A stretch of DNA of 64,000 nucleotides from DATKAS01 sp963773315. Lineage in GTDB: Bacteria > Actinomycetota > Acidimicrobiia > Acidimicrobiales > DATKAS01. A model generated the notes under the pieces. That model saw only the letters and a program-made list of their open reading frames with translations, did no database searches and was not told the DNA's origin. Position numbers and translations under genes: made by a program. Positions 14,520 to 23,758 of the stretch are shown piece after piece; positions within the stretch are counted from its first letter, which is position 1; every line of letters begins with the position of its first letter. The stretch spans positions 372,001 through 436,000 of the forward strand of contig CAVZAF010000002.1 in the NCBI GenBank assembly GCA_963773315.1. The letters are read 5' to 3'.

Positions 14520-15152
14520 ATGCCGGTGGGGGTGGCTGGCCGACGGCTGGCCACCCTCCTCGGCGCGACTGCACTGGCCGCGTCGCTCGCGGCATGCGGC
14601 GGATCTCAGATCGACGAGCGCACCGCGACGCGCGTCTCCGTCGCACGCGGCACGACCACGACCACGACCCTCCAGATACAGATCCCGGTCGGAGGACGAG
14701 CCGACGAGGCCTTCGGCTCGATCGACGGCTTCCGCATCGAGTCGACCCCGAGCGATGTGAGCTCGAGCTTCGTGTCCGACCTCGCCACACTCCCGAACGC
14801 GGTCGCGCTCACCGAGTCGGTCGGGCTCCGCTACGTGTCCGCGCCGAGCTCCTCGGGCCCCGACTCGATCGTGATCGCGCTCGCGTTGGCTCCTGACGAC
14901 CCGACCCAGCTCACATCGTTCGAGCAGGCGCTCGTCGACGGCGTCAGCGGCGGCTCTCCGACCGAGGTCGTGACGCTCGGCGGCGAGCCCGCAGTTCTCG
15001 TCGATACGGTCGACCAGACGACCGGCGAGGCGTTCCAGATGGTGTTCTGGAGTGGCAACGGCCTCGATCTCCTCGTGGTCGGCCTCGTCGACGACCGCAC
15101 TGGCATCGAGCAGATCGCCGGCGCGTTCATCCAGGCGAACGCGGAGACCTGA
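14520..15152 (+). CDS. Putative secreted lipoprotein
   Basis: A 210-residue protein with a typical lipoprotein signal peptide: basic start, hydrophobic core and lipobox LAAC near residue 23, followed by a Thr-rich linker (TTTTTT). The mature part has alternating hydrophobic stretches suggesting a compact alpha/beta fold but no motif I recognise. It starts 2 bp after the rpoC stop and may be read through from the rpoBC transcript. The function is unknown. Confidence 0.8.
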   Translation: MPVGVAGRRLATLLGATALAASLAACGGSQIDERTATRVSVARGTTTTTTLQIQIPVGGRADEAFGSIDGFRIESTPSDVSSSFVSDLATLPNAVALTESVGLRYVSAPSSSGPDSIVIALALAPDDPTQLTSFEQALVDGVSGGSPTEVVTLGGEPAVLVDTVDQTTGEAFQMVFWSGNGLDLLVVGLVDDRTGIEQIAGAFIQANAET

Positions 15153-15155
15153 GCG

Positions 15156-15413
15156 ATGCGCCGTTCGATCGACGACTATCCCTTCGACCCGGCCGACGGC
15201 GTCGACGGGGACGACGACCTGGCGCGCATCTCCTGGGCAGTCGCGATCGCCGACGACTACGACGACGCGGAGCCGCGGGTGGTGCTCACCGTCGAGGAGG
15301 TCGGGCGGGCCGGGCAGGGGCTCGTCGCGCACCTCACACCGACCATCACCCGGCGGCTCCGGGCGGCCTTGAAGGACGCCCTGCACGAGATCGGCGAGGA
15401 CCCGGGGGTCTGA
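15156..15413 (+). CDS. Small acidic protein of unknown function
   Basis: 85 residues starting MRRSIDDYPFDPADGVDGDDD, with an acidic N-terminal third and a C-terminal amphipathic helix (TITRRLRAALKDALHEIG). It starts 3 bp after the lipoprotein gene with a GGAGA site upstream, so the two are probably co-translated. No family is recognised. Confidence 0.65.
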   Translation: MRRSIDDYPFDPADGVDGDDDLARISWAVAIADDYDDAEPRVVLTVEEVGRAGQGLVAHLTPTITRRLRAALKDALHEIGEDPGV

Positions 15414-15444
15414 TCGAAGGGTGGTAAATCCCGACCAGATGGGT

Positions 15445-15450
15445 CATAAT
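15445..15450 (+). promoter_or_regulatory. Possible -10 box of a leaderless transcript
   Basis: CATAAT lies 6 bp before the GTG start of the reductase gene. A transcript starting at the normal distance would begin at or next to the GTG, i.e. leaderless, which is common in actinobacteria. No good -35 box or Shine-Dalgarno sequence is visible. Confidence 0.45.
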
Positions 15451-15456
15451 TGAGCG

Positions 15457-17244
15457 GTGACTGACACCCTGGCCGTCCGCACGCGGCCGATCGACCCCGA
15501 GCAGCTCGCGGACATCGAGAAGTTCGAGCAGATGCTCGTGCGCTACCTCGCGGGCGACCTCGAGGAAGACGTCTTCCGTGTCTTCCGGCTCGGGAACGGC
15601 ATCTACGGCCAGCGCCAGGGTGGCCAGAACCAGATGGTCCGCGTGAAGGTGCCGTACGGGTCGATCGAACCCGAGCAGCTCGAGATGATCGGGTGGCTCG
15701 TCGACGAGTACTCGCGCGGCTGGGGCCACATCACCACCCGCCAGAACATCCAGTTCCACTTCGTGCAGCTGACGAAGATCCCCGAGGTCATGCGACACCT
15801 CGCATCGGTCGGGCTCACGACCCGCGAGGCGTGCGGTGACACCGTCCGCAACATCCAGGGATGCCATCTCGCGGGCGCGTGCCCGCACGAGGTGCTCGAC
15901 ATCAGCCCGTGGGCCGAGGCCGCGTTCCGTCACTTCGTGCGCAACCCGCTCGGGCAGCGATTGCCGCGCAAGTTCAAGATCAACTTCTCCGGCTGCGCGA
16001 CCGACTGCGGTCAGGCCATGTTCAACGACGTCGGCGTGATCGCGACGACGCGCACGAACGACGATGGCGATGTCGAGTCGGGCTTCCGCGTGTTCATCGC
16101 AGGCGGCCTCGGCGCGAACCCGCATCCCGCGCTCGCGCTGGAGGACTTCACGTCACGCGAAGACCTGCTGCCTACCATCGAGGCGTTGCTGCGCGTGTTC
16201 GACCAGACCGGCAACCGCGACAACAAGCTACGGGCCCGCATGAAGTGGCTCGTCGACACGCTCGGCTTCGACGAGCTGAAGCGCCGCGTGCTGGCGACCC
16301 GCAAGATGCTGCCGGCGTCGTCGACGTGGCCCGGTGGCATCCCCGACGTCGTCGACCAGCTCGGCGATCAGCCCGCCGGACTCGCAGCGGGCGTCGCTCC
16401 GACCGTGATGGGGCAAGGCACTCCCGTCACGCTGAAGGCACGCGATCCGCAGGCTCGGTGGGATCAGGCGAACGTGGTGCGCGGCATCGCGAGCGGCCGG
16501 GTCTCGGCGTACGCGTACGCGGCCCTCGGCGACATCACCGGCGACCAGTTCCGTGCGCTCGCGTCGATCCAGCGCGAGCTCGGCGCGGATGTCCGGCTGA
16601 CGAACCGCCAGAACGTCGTGTTCCGAAACCTCACCGAGGCGCAGCTGCCCATCCTGTACGCGCGACTGCAGGTGATCGGCATGGCCGAGCCCGGCGCCGA
16701 GCTGGCCCGCGATGTCGTCGCCTGCCCGGGCGCGGACACGTGCAACCTCGCGGTGACCCAGTCGCGTGGCCTCGCGAAGGCGATCGGCGACCTGCTGGAG
16801 GAGGAGGGGCTCGCCGACGTCGGCGGTCTGCGCATCAACATCTCCGGCTGCACGAACTCGTGTGGGCAGCATCACGCGGTCGACATCGGCTTCTTCGGGG
16901 TCGAGCGCCGCGCCCACGATCAGGCCGCACCCGGCTACACGATGCTGCTCGGCGGCTACGTCGGTCAGGAGCAGATCCACTTCGGCGACAAGGCGCTGCG
17001 GCTGCCGGCCAAGACAGCGCCCGTCGCCGCGGTGCGGGTCGTGCGGCGCTTCGCCGAGGAGCGTCAGGCGGGAGAGACGTTCCGGGGCTGGCTCGACCGG
17101 TCGGGCGGGGCGCAGGTGCTGGCGGTGGGTCTGGCCGACCTCGACGAGTTCCCGTTGCCGTCCGAGGGCCCCGACTTCTACGTCGACTACGGCGAGACCG
17201 GACCGTACGTGAAGGAGATCGGCGAGTCGGAGTGCGCGACCTGA
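15457..17244 (+). CDS. Siroheme-dependent nitrite/sulfite reductase (ferredoxin type)
   Basis: This enzyme reduces sulfite to sulfide or nitrite to ammonia with six electrons from ferredoxin, in the cytoplasm. The 595-residue protein has two ferrodoxin-like half-domains (GGQNQMVRVKVPYG and GWGHITTRQNIQFHFVQL in the first; VRLTNRQNVVFRNL in the second) and the 4Fe-4S/siroheme ligands CPGADTC and CTNSCGQHH. Sequence alone does not separate sulfite from nitrite specificity; no cys or nir partners lie next to it. It stands between rpoC and rpsL, an unusual location, with its own likely promoter and a GTG start. Confidence 0.92.
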   Translation: MTDTLAVRTRPIDPEQLADIEKFEQMLVRYLAGDLEEDVFRVFRLGNGIYGQRQGGQNQMVRVKVPYGSIEPEQLEMIGWLVDEYSRGWGHITTRQNIQFHFVQLTKIPEVMRHLASVGLTTREACGDTVRNIQGCHLAGACPHEVLDISPWAEAAFRHFVRNPLGQRLPRKFKINFSGCATDCGQAMFNDVGVIATTRTNDDGDVESGFRVFIAGGLGANPHPALALEDFTSREDLLPTIEALLRVFDQTGNRDNKLRARMKWLVDTLGFDELKRRVLATRKMLPASSTWPGGIPDVVDQLGDQPAGLAAGVAPTVMGQGTPVTLKARDPQARWDQANVVRGIASGRVSAYAYAALGDITGDQFRALASIQRELGADVRLTNRQNVVFRNLTEAQLPILYARLQVIGMAEPGAELARDVVACPGADTCNLAVTQSRGLAKAIGDLLEEEGLADVGGLRINISGCTNSCGQHHAVDIGFFGVERRAHDQAAPGYTMLLGGYVGQEQIHFGDKALRLPAKTAPVAAVRVVRRFAEERQAGETFRGWLDRSGGAQVLAVGLADLDEFPLPSEGPDFYVDYGETGPYVKEIGESECAT

Positions 17245-17279
17245 CGCTGGCCTGATGTCGCGTCGCAACCAGCCGCGGG

Positions 17280-17308
17280 TTGCCCCTCCACCCCTTCACC
17301 CCTAGGAT
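17280..17308 (+). promoter_or_regulatory. Promoter of the rpsL-rpsG operon
   Basis: TTGCCC (17280-17285) and TAGGAT (17303-17308) are spaced by 17 bp, 70 bp before the rpsL GTG. This gives the str operon its own promoter after the reductase gene. Confidence 0.6.
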
Positions 17309-17378
17309 TGAACGGTTCGATGGGCGCTCCGCCGCGCCCCTGAGTACCCCGTACACCCCTTCGTCTCTGAGGTAGCGC

Positions 17379-17750
<372 letters not shown>

Positions 17751-17752
17751 AG

Positions 17753-18223
17753 GTGCCCCGCAAAGGTCCCGCACCGCGCCGTGAGCTGACGCCCGATCCC
17801 GTCTACCGGTCGGTCCTCGTCACCCAGGTCGTCAACAAGGTGCTCGAGCGCGGCAAGCGCTCCCTGGCCGAGCGCATCGTGTACGACGCGCTCGACATCA
17901 TCGAGGAGAAGACCGGCGCGGAGCCCATCGCCACGCTGAAGCGGGCGATCGACAACGTCAAGCCGCCGCTCGAGGTGAAGCCCCGTCGCGTCGGTGGCGC
18001 GACCTACCAGGTGCCCGTCGAGGTGCGGCCGCGTCGGGCGACGACGCTCGCGATCCGCTGGACCGTCGGGTTCTCGACGCAGCGTCGTGAGAAGACGATG
18101 GCGCAGCGGCTGGCCAACGAGCTCATGGACGCATCGAACGGCGTGGGGGCGTCGATCAAGCGTCGCGACGACATGCAGAAGATGGCGGAGTCGAACAAGG
18201 CCTTCAGCCACTACCGCTGGTAA
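17753..18223 (+). CDS. rpsG: 30S ribosomal protein S7
   Basis: S7 nucleates the 30S head. 156 residues, the family length, from a GTG (VPRKGPAPRRELTPDPVY) with GGATYQVPVEVRPRRATTLA and the C-terminal AFSHYRW. It has an AGAGG site and is coupled to rpsL. Confidence 0.98.
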   Translation: MPRKGPAPRRELTPDPVYRSVLVTQVVNKVLERGKRSLAERIVYDALDIIEEKTGAEPIATLKRAIDNVKPPLEVKPRRVGGATYQVPVEVRPRRATTLAIRWTVGFSTQRREKTMAQRLANELMDASNGVGASIKRRDDMQKMAESNKAFSHYRW

Positions 18224-18260
18224 TCCCCGACACGAGCCGGGGGCAGCCCCGGTGCACTGA

Positions 18261-18284
18261 CGACCGGGCCTGAGCGCCCGGTCG
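18261..18284 (+). terminator. Hairpin between rpsG and fusA
   Basis: CGACCGGGC (18261-18269) pairs perfectly with GCCCGGTCG (18276-18284) around a 6-nt loop. No U-tract follows, so it could be a partial terminator or an attenuator that sets the S7/EF-G ratio. Confidence 0.5.
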
Positions 18285-18351
18285 TGCCATGTGACCCCCC
18301 AGAACGACGACCCCCCGAAGCCGAACGCAGCGAACGAGAACTGAAACGCAG

Positions 18352-20434
18352 ATGCCAGAGCAACGAGAGTTCCCCCTCGAGAAGACCCGCAACATCGGGA
18401 TCATGGCCCACATCGACGCGGGCAAGACCACGACGACCGAGCGCATCCTCTACTACACCGGCAAGACCTACAAGATCGGCGAGGTGCACGAAGGCGCCGC
18501 GGTGATGGACCACATGGTCCAGGAGCAAGAGCGGCATCACGATCACCTCGGCGGCCACGACGTGCGAGTGGCACGACCATCGCATCAACATCATCGACAC
18601 GCCCGGACACGTCGACTTCACGATCGAGGTCGAGCGGTCGCTCCGCGTGCTCGACGGCGCCGTCGCAGTGTTCGACTCGGTCGCCGGTGTCGAGCCGCAG
18701 ACCGAGACGGTGTGGCGGCAGGCGAACCGCTACCGCGTTCCCCGCATCTGCTTCGTCAACAAGATGGACCGCATCGGCGCGGACTTCTACCGCACCGTCT
18801 CGATGATCGAGGACCGGCTCGACGCCGTGCCCGCGGTGATCCAGCTTCCCGTCGGCGCCGAGGGCCACTACCGCGGCATCGTCGACCTCGTCACCATGAC
18901 CGCGAAGATCTGGGACGAGGGCATGGGCGAGGACTGGAAGGAGACGGACATCCCCGTCGAGCTCGAGAGCGATGCCCTCGAGTGGCGCACGAAGCTTCTC
19001 GACGTCGTCGCGAGCCACGACGACGACCTCATGGAGAAGTACCTGAGCGACGAGGAGCTCGACCCGGAGGAGATCAAGGCCGTCATCCGCAAGGGCACCA
19101 TCGACTTCGCGTTCGTGCCCGTGCTCTGTGGCTCCGCGTTCAAGAACAAGGGCGTGCAGCCGATGCTCGACGCGGTCGTCGACTTCCTTCCGTCGCCGCT
19201 CGATCTGCCGGTCACGACGGGCCTCGACATGAAGGGCCTCGAGCTGCTCGAGCGTCCCGCCGACGAGACCGCGCCGTTCGCCGCGCTCGCGTTCAAGATC
19301 GTCGCCGACCAGTTCGGCAAGCTCACCTACTTCCGCGTCTACTCGGGCAAGGTCGAGAAGGGCGCCGAGATCTACAACTCGACGAAGGATCGCAAGGAGC
19401 GCGTCGGCCGCATCCTGCTGATGCACGCGAACCACCGCGAGGACATCGAGGTCGCGCGTGCCGGTGACATCGTCGCTGGCCTCGGCTTCAAGAGCACGGC
19501 GACCGGCGACACGCTCTGCGATCGCGCGCACCCGATCGTGCTCGAGAGGATGGAGTTCCCCGAGCCTGTCATCCACGTGGCGGTCGAGCCGAAGACCAAG
19601 CTCGACCAGGACAAGCTCGGCAAGGCGCTCTACGCGCTGTCGGATGAAGACCCGACGTTCCGCGTGCGCACCGATGAGGAGACCGGCCAGACCGTGATCT
19701 CGGGCATGGGCGAGCTTCATCTCGAGGTGCTCGTCGACCGCATGCTGCGCGAGTTCAACGTCGACGCTGCCGTGGGCAAGCCACAGGTCGCGTACCGCGA
19801 GACGATCACCAAGCGGGTCGAGCACGTCGTGTACCGCCACGTGAAGCAGACCGGTGGCTCGGGCCAGTTCGCGCACGTCGTCATCGACCTCGAGCCCACG
19901 GGTCCTGGCGGCGGCTACGAGTTCGTCGACAAGATCACCGGCGGCAAGATCCCGCGTGAGTTCATCCCGGCGGTCGACCAGGGCATCCAGGCGTCACTCG
20001 ATGCCGGCGTGCTCGCGGGCTATCCCACCGTCGACGTGCGCGCCGTGCTCACTGACGGATCGGCGCACGACGTCGACTCTTCGGAGATGGCGTTCAAGGT
20101 CGCGGGCTCGATGGCGTTCAAGGAAGCAGCTCGCAGGGCCAACCCCGTGCTGCTCGAGCCGATCATGGCCGTCGAGGTGGTGACGCCCGACGACTACATG
20201 GGCGATGTCATGGGCGACCTGTCGAGCCGTCGCGGCAAGATCGAGGGCATGGAGCAGCGCGGCAGCAGCCAGGTGATCAGGGCGCAGGTGCCCCTTTCAG
20301 ACATGTTCGGCTACGCTACCGACCTTCGGTCGCGCACCCAGGGGCGTGCGACTTACACCGCGCAGTTCCACTCCTACCAGCAGGTGCCCGAATCGATCTC
20401 GAAGGAGATCGTGGCCCGGGTCCGCGGCGAGTGA
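18352..20434 (+). CDS. fusA: Elongation factor G (one frameshift)
   Basis: EF-G drives translocation. After correction it has about 694 residues with G1 AHIDAGKTT, G3 DTPGHVD, G4 NKMDRIG and a normal C-terminus (SYQQVPESISKEIVARVRGE). At 18531-18536 (GAGCGGCATC) the frame changes; two missing bases, probably in a GCGCGG repeat, would restore QERGITITSAATTCEWHDHR. The error lies in switch I, which no functional EF-G could lack. tuf copy 2 follows 52 bp downstream. Confidence 0.95.
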
Positions 20435-20486
20435 TCGAGTCCCATCCCACCTACCCAGTGACGACCAGCAACGAGAGGGCAGTGCA

Positions 20487-21674
20487 ATGAGCAAGGCGAA
20501 GTTCGAGCGGAACAAGCCGCATGTGAATGTCGGGACGATGGGTCATATTGATCATGGGAAGACGACGTTGACGGCTGCGATCACCAAGACGTTGGCGGAG
20601 AAGAACCCGAATGTGGCGTTCACGCCGTTCGATCAGATTGATAAGGCGCCGGAGGAGAAGGCGCGGGGGATCACGATCTCGATCGCGCATGTGGAGTACG
20701 AGACGGATAAGCGGCATTACGCGCATGTCGACATGCCGGGTCATGCGGATTACATCAAGAACATGATCACGGGTGCGGCGCAGGTGGATGGGGCGATTTT
20801 GGTGGTGGCGGCGACGGATGGTCCGATGCCTCAGACGCGTGAGCATGTGCTGTTGGCTCGTCAGGTGGGGGTGCCGTACATCGTGGTGGCGTTGAACAAG
20901 GCCGACGCGGTGGATGATGAGGAGCTGTTGGAGCTGGTGGAGCTCGAGGTGCGTGAGCTGCTGACGTCTTACGGGTTTCCTGGTGATGATCTTCCGGTGG
21001 TGCGGGTGTCGGCGTTGAAGGCGTTGGAGGGCGATCCGGAGTGGCAGGCCAAGATCGTGGAGCTGATGGACGCGGTCGATTCGTACATCCCCGAGCCTGA
21101 GCGTGATCTGGACAAGCCGTTCTTGATGCCGATCGAGGATGTGTTCACGATCACGGGTCGTGGGACGGTGGTGACGGGCAAGGTGGAGCAGGGGATGGTC
21201 CACACGGGCGACGAGGTCGAGATCGTGGGGTTGCGCCCGACGACCAAGACGGTGTGCACGGGTGTGGAGATGTTCCGCAAGATCTTGGATGAGGGCCACG
21301 CGGGCGACAACATCGGTGCGTTGTTGCGGGGAACGAAGAAGGAGGAGGTGGAGCGGGGTCAGGTGTTGTGCAAGCCGGGGTCGATCACGCCGCACACCAA
21401 CTTCGAGGCTCAGGTGTATGTGCTGGGCAAGGACGAGGGCGGCCGGCACAAGCCGTTCTTCAACAACTACCGGCCCCAGTTCTACTTCCGGACCACCGAC
21501 GTGACCGGGTCGATCACCCTGCCCGAGGGGACCGAGATGGTGATGCCGGGCGACAACACGCTCATGACCGTCGAGCTCGGCAAGCCGATCGCGATGGACG
21601 ACGGTCTGTTGTTCTCCATCCGCGAGGGCGGCCGCACCGTCGGCTCCGGCCGCGTCGTCAAGATCCTCAAGTAG
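20487..21674 (+). CDS. tuf: Elongation factor Tu, copy 2
   Basis: 395 residues, identical in protein sequence to the copy at 194-1381. Offset comparison shows seven synonymous differences, at 20799, 20972, 21423, 21446, 21587, 21605 and 21626; five of them are in the last 255 bases. This copy occupies the standard str-operon place after fusA, with a GAGAGGG ribosome site, so it is probably the ancestral locus. It shares the atypical G/T-ending codon use of copy 1 over its first ~950 bases. Confidence 0.98.
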   Translation: MSKAKFERNKPHVNVGTMGHIDHGKTTLTAAITKTLAEKNPNVAFTPFDQIDKAPEEKARGITISIAHVEYETDKRHYAHVDMPGHADYIKNMITGAAQVDGAILVVAATDGPMPQTREHVLLARQVGVPYIVVALNKADAVDDEELLELVELEVRELLTSYGFPGDDLPVVRVSALKALEGDPEWQAKIVELMDAVDSYIPEPERDLDKPFLMPIEDVFTITGRGTVVTGKVEQGMVHTGDEVEIVGLRPTTKTVCTGVEMFRKILDEGHAGDNIGALLRGTKKEEVERGQVLCKPGSITPHTNFEAQVYVLGKDEGGRHKPFFNNYRPQFYFRTTDVTGSITLPEGTEMVMPGDNTLMTVELGKPIAMDDGLLFSIREGGRTVGSGRVVKILK

Positions 21675-21685
21675 GGCTCGGCGAC

Positions 21686-21994
21686 ATGAGCAGCATCCGC
21701 ATCCGCCTCAAGGCCTACGACCACGAGATCATCGACCAGTCGACGCGCAAGATCGTCGAGACGGTCGTGCGCACCCAGGCGACGGTCCGGGGTCCGATCC
21801 CGCTGCCGACCGAGAAGCACCGCTTCACGGTCGTGCGCGGCCCATTCAAGGACAAGGACTCGCGCGAGCACTTCGAGATGCGGATCCACAAGCGGCTGAT
21901 CGACATCGTCGAGCCGTCGCCGAAGACCGTCGACTCGCTGCAGCGTCTCGAGCTGCCCGCCGGCGTCGACATCGAGATCAAGATCCAGGCCTGA
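21686..21994 (+). CDS. rpsJ: 30S ribosomal protein S10
   Basis: S10 (also NusE, the partner of NusB and NusG) has 102 residues with RIRLKAYDHEIIDQSTRKIV and GPIPLPTEKHRFTVVRGPF. The ATG lies 11 bp after tuf. Normally rpsJ opens the S10 operon, but here it is followed by a terminator and four unrelated genes before rplC. Confidence 0.98.
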   Translation: MSSIRIRLKAYDHEIIDQSTRKIVETVVRTQATVRGPIPLPTEKHRFTVVRGPFKDKDSREHFEMRIHKRLIDIVEPSPKTVDSLQRLELPAGVDIEIKIQA

Positions 21995-22038
21995 AGTTCG
22001 AGATCTAGAACGCCTCTCCAACCCTGGGCGTTCTGCGT

Positions 22039-22064
22039 GAAGCGGCCCTTGTGGGGGCCGCTTC
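22039..22064. terminator. Terminator between rpsJ and the convergent CBS gene
   Basis: GAAGCGGCCC (22039-22048) pairs with GGGCCGCTTC (22055-22064) around a 6-nt loop. It sits between two convergent genes and could stop transcription from both sides, although U-tracts are poor. Confidence 0.65.
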
Positions 22065-22071
22065 TGCGCGT

Positions 22072-22491
22072 CTAGCCGAAGGAGTCATCGGGCGAGAGGT
22101 CTTCGGAGGCGTAGTAGCCGAGAAGGTCACGGGCCGAGACGATGCCGACGAGCTTGCCGTTGCGCTCGACGAGCACGTGGCGGATGAACCGCTCGGACAT
22201 CTCGTTCGCGACCTCCGTGACCGTGGCATCGGCATCGCACCACGCCAGGTCCTTCGAGGCGAGGTCGATGGCGAGCGTGGTGTCGAGTGGCCGCCGATGG
22301 GCGATGGCACCGACGACATCGCGCTCGGACACGACGCCGAGCACCTTGCCTCGTTCCATCACCGCGACGACGCCGACGTCCCCGCCGGACAATGCGTCGA
22401 CAGCGTCGAGCATCGTCGCGCTCGGGGCGATCCTCACGATGATGTCGGCCATCAGCGCCGACACTGATGTATGACCTGCGATCTCACGCAT
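22072..22491 (-). CDS. CBS-domain protein
   Basis: 139 residues made almost entirely of a tandem pair of CBS motifs: first VSALMADIIVRIAPSATMLDAV with VGVVAVMERGKVLGVVSERDVV, second DLAWCDADATVTEVANEMSE with IRHVLVERNGKLVGIVSARDLL. Such stand-alone pairs (Bateman modules) bind adenine nucleotides and signal energy state. The start was taken at the ATG giving MREIAGHTSVSALMADII; a downstream Met (MADII) is an alternative. The partner is unknown. Confidence 0.85.
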   Translation of the reverse strand: MREIAGHTSVSALMADIIVRIAPSATMLDAVDALSGGDVGVVAVMERGKVLGVVSERDVVGAIAHRRPLDTTLAIDLASKDLAWCDADATVTEVANEMSERFIRHVLVERNGKLVGIVSARDLLGYYASEDLSPDDSFG

Positions 22492-22543
22492 GCCCTCAGC
22501 GTGACGACCGCCGGACCGATCGCCCAGGGGCGAAGGTCCCGCG

Positions 22544-23689
22544 TCAGCGCAACACGGTCTCGAGGTCGGCGATGGCCGCTGACGCGCCACCCGCCGCGCG
22601 GCTCTCGACCTCCATCTGGTGCGCAGCGGCTCGGTAGGCGGGTTCTGCGAGCACCGCGGTCACGGCATGAGTGATGCGCTCTGCGCCCTGGGCGTCTGGG
22701 CCGAGCGCGGTACCGGCGCCGACTGCTTCCACCCGCTCGGCGTTCAGATGTTGATCCCGCCCGATCGGGAGGCAAACGAGCGGCACGCCGTGACTGAGTG
22801 CCGCCGCGACGCTCCCCAAGCCGGCGTGCGTGATCATCAGGTCGCACTCCGGCAGGAGCGAGGCGTGATCGACGAAGTCGTGCACCTCCACGTTCGGTGG
22901 GCACCGGAGGTCATCGATGTCGACCTGACCAGCCGTCGAGGCGATGCCGGCGACGTCCAAGTCCGAGAGCGCATCGAGGACGTCTTGGATACGCCGCTCC
23001 TGAGCGAGGTAGGTGGTGCCGAGGGTCACGAGGACGCGGAGCCGTTCGGGGTTCTCTGCTGGCCAGCGGGCGGTGCTCGTTCCGTGGCTCGTGGGCACCA
23101 GGAAGCCCCAGCTCCGCATCGCCTCGGGTCGGGGGGCTGCGACCTGAGCGTCGAACCGCTCCGGCACGACCGACAGGATGCGGTCGTGTCGTGCGAAGAC
23201 CTCGGCCCAGTTGTCCGCCGCGGCCAAGCCGAAGTGCGCGCGCGCGTCGTTCACGATCGGCGCGAGGAACGGCCAGAGCTCGGCCATCCACACGTCCGTG
23301 AAGGTGGCGTACATGCTGTGCAACAGGATCGCTGAACGGGCCTCGTGCGCCTCGGCCGCTGCCGCGCTCGCGGCGAGGTTGGCGTCGACGACGATCAACG
23401 CGGCAGTGCGCTCCGTCGCGACCTGGCTGACCTGATCGCCAATGTGCGGGCTCACCAGCAGTGGTCCGGCGAGGTCGAGCTGCTGCTCGAGCTCGACTCG
23501 CGACGCGTAGCTTTCGATGCCTTCGAACGGCAGGAACTCGCACCCGGCGCTTCGGGCGCGGCCGCCGACCGATGGCTGGGCGACCCACGTGACGTCGTGA
23601 CCGCGGCTGATGAAGGCCTCGGCGAGCGCCAGCATCGGCGGGATGGTTCCCCCGGCGTCGTGCGACACGAGAACGATCTGACGAGCCAC
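22544..23689 (-). CDS. GT1-family glycosyltransferase (UDP-glucosyltransferase/MGT-like)
   Basis: Predicted to move a sugar from a nucleotide donor onto a small lipophilic acceptor. The protein has about 381 residues from the GTG at 23689, with an N-terminal Rossmann half (IVLVSHDAGGTIPPMLALAE) and the donor-binding half (LRVLVTLGTTYL; FVDHASLLPECDLMITHAGLGSV; GVPLVCLPIGRDQHLNAERV), where H-x-G and DQ match the GT-B consensus for this family. A TTG eight codons upstream is possible; the GTG has a G-rich ribosome site. The substrate cannot be told. Confidence 0.85.
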   Translation of the reverse strand: MARQIVLVSHDAGGTIPPMLALAEAFISRGHDVTWVAQPSVGGRARSAGCEFLPFEGIESYASRVELEQQLDLAGPLLVSPHIGDQVSQVATERTAALIVVDANLAASAAAAEAHEARSAILLHSMYATFTDVWMAELWPFLAPIVNDARAHFGLAAADNWAEVFARHDRILSVVPERFDAQVAAPRPEAMRSWGFLVPTSHGTSTARWPAENPERLRVLVTLGTTYLAQERRIQDVLDALSDLDVAGIASTAGQVDIDDLRCPPNVEVHDFVDHASLLPECDLMITHAGLGSVAAALSHGVPLVCLPIGRDQHLNAERVEAVGAGTALGPDAQGAERITHAVTAVLAEPAYRAAAHQMEVESRAAGGASAAIADLETVLR

Positions 23690-23704
23690 GGCGCACCCCC
23701 ACTT

Positions 23705-23722
23705 CTGCTGCAAGTCCAGCAG
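23705..23722. promoter_or_regulatory. Inverted repeat before the glycosyltransferase gene
   Basis: CTGCTG-CAAGTC-CAGCAG is a perfect 6-bp dyad located 16 bp ahead of the GTG start; it could be an operator, but may be chance. Confidence 0.25.
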
Positions 23723-23758
23723 ATGCGGACGTCTCGGTGCAGAGGCGACGGTCCGACA

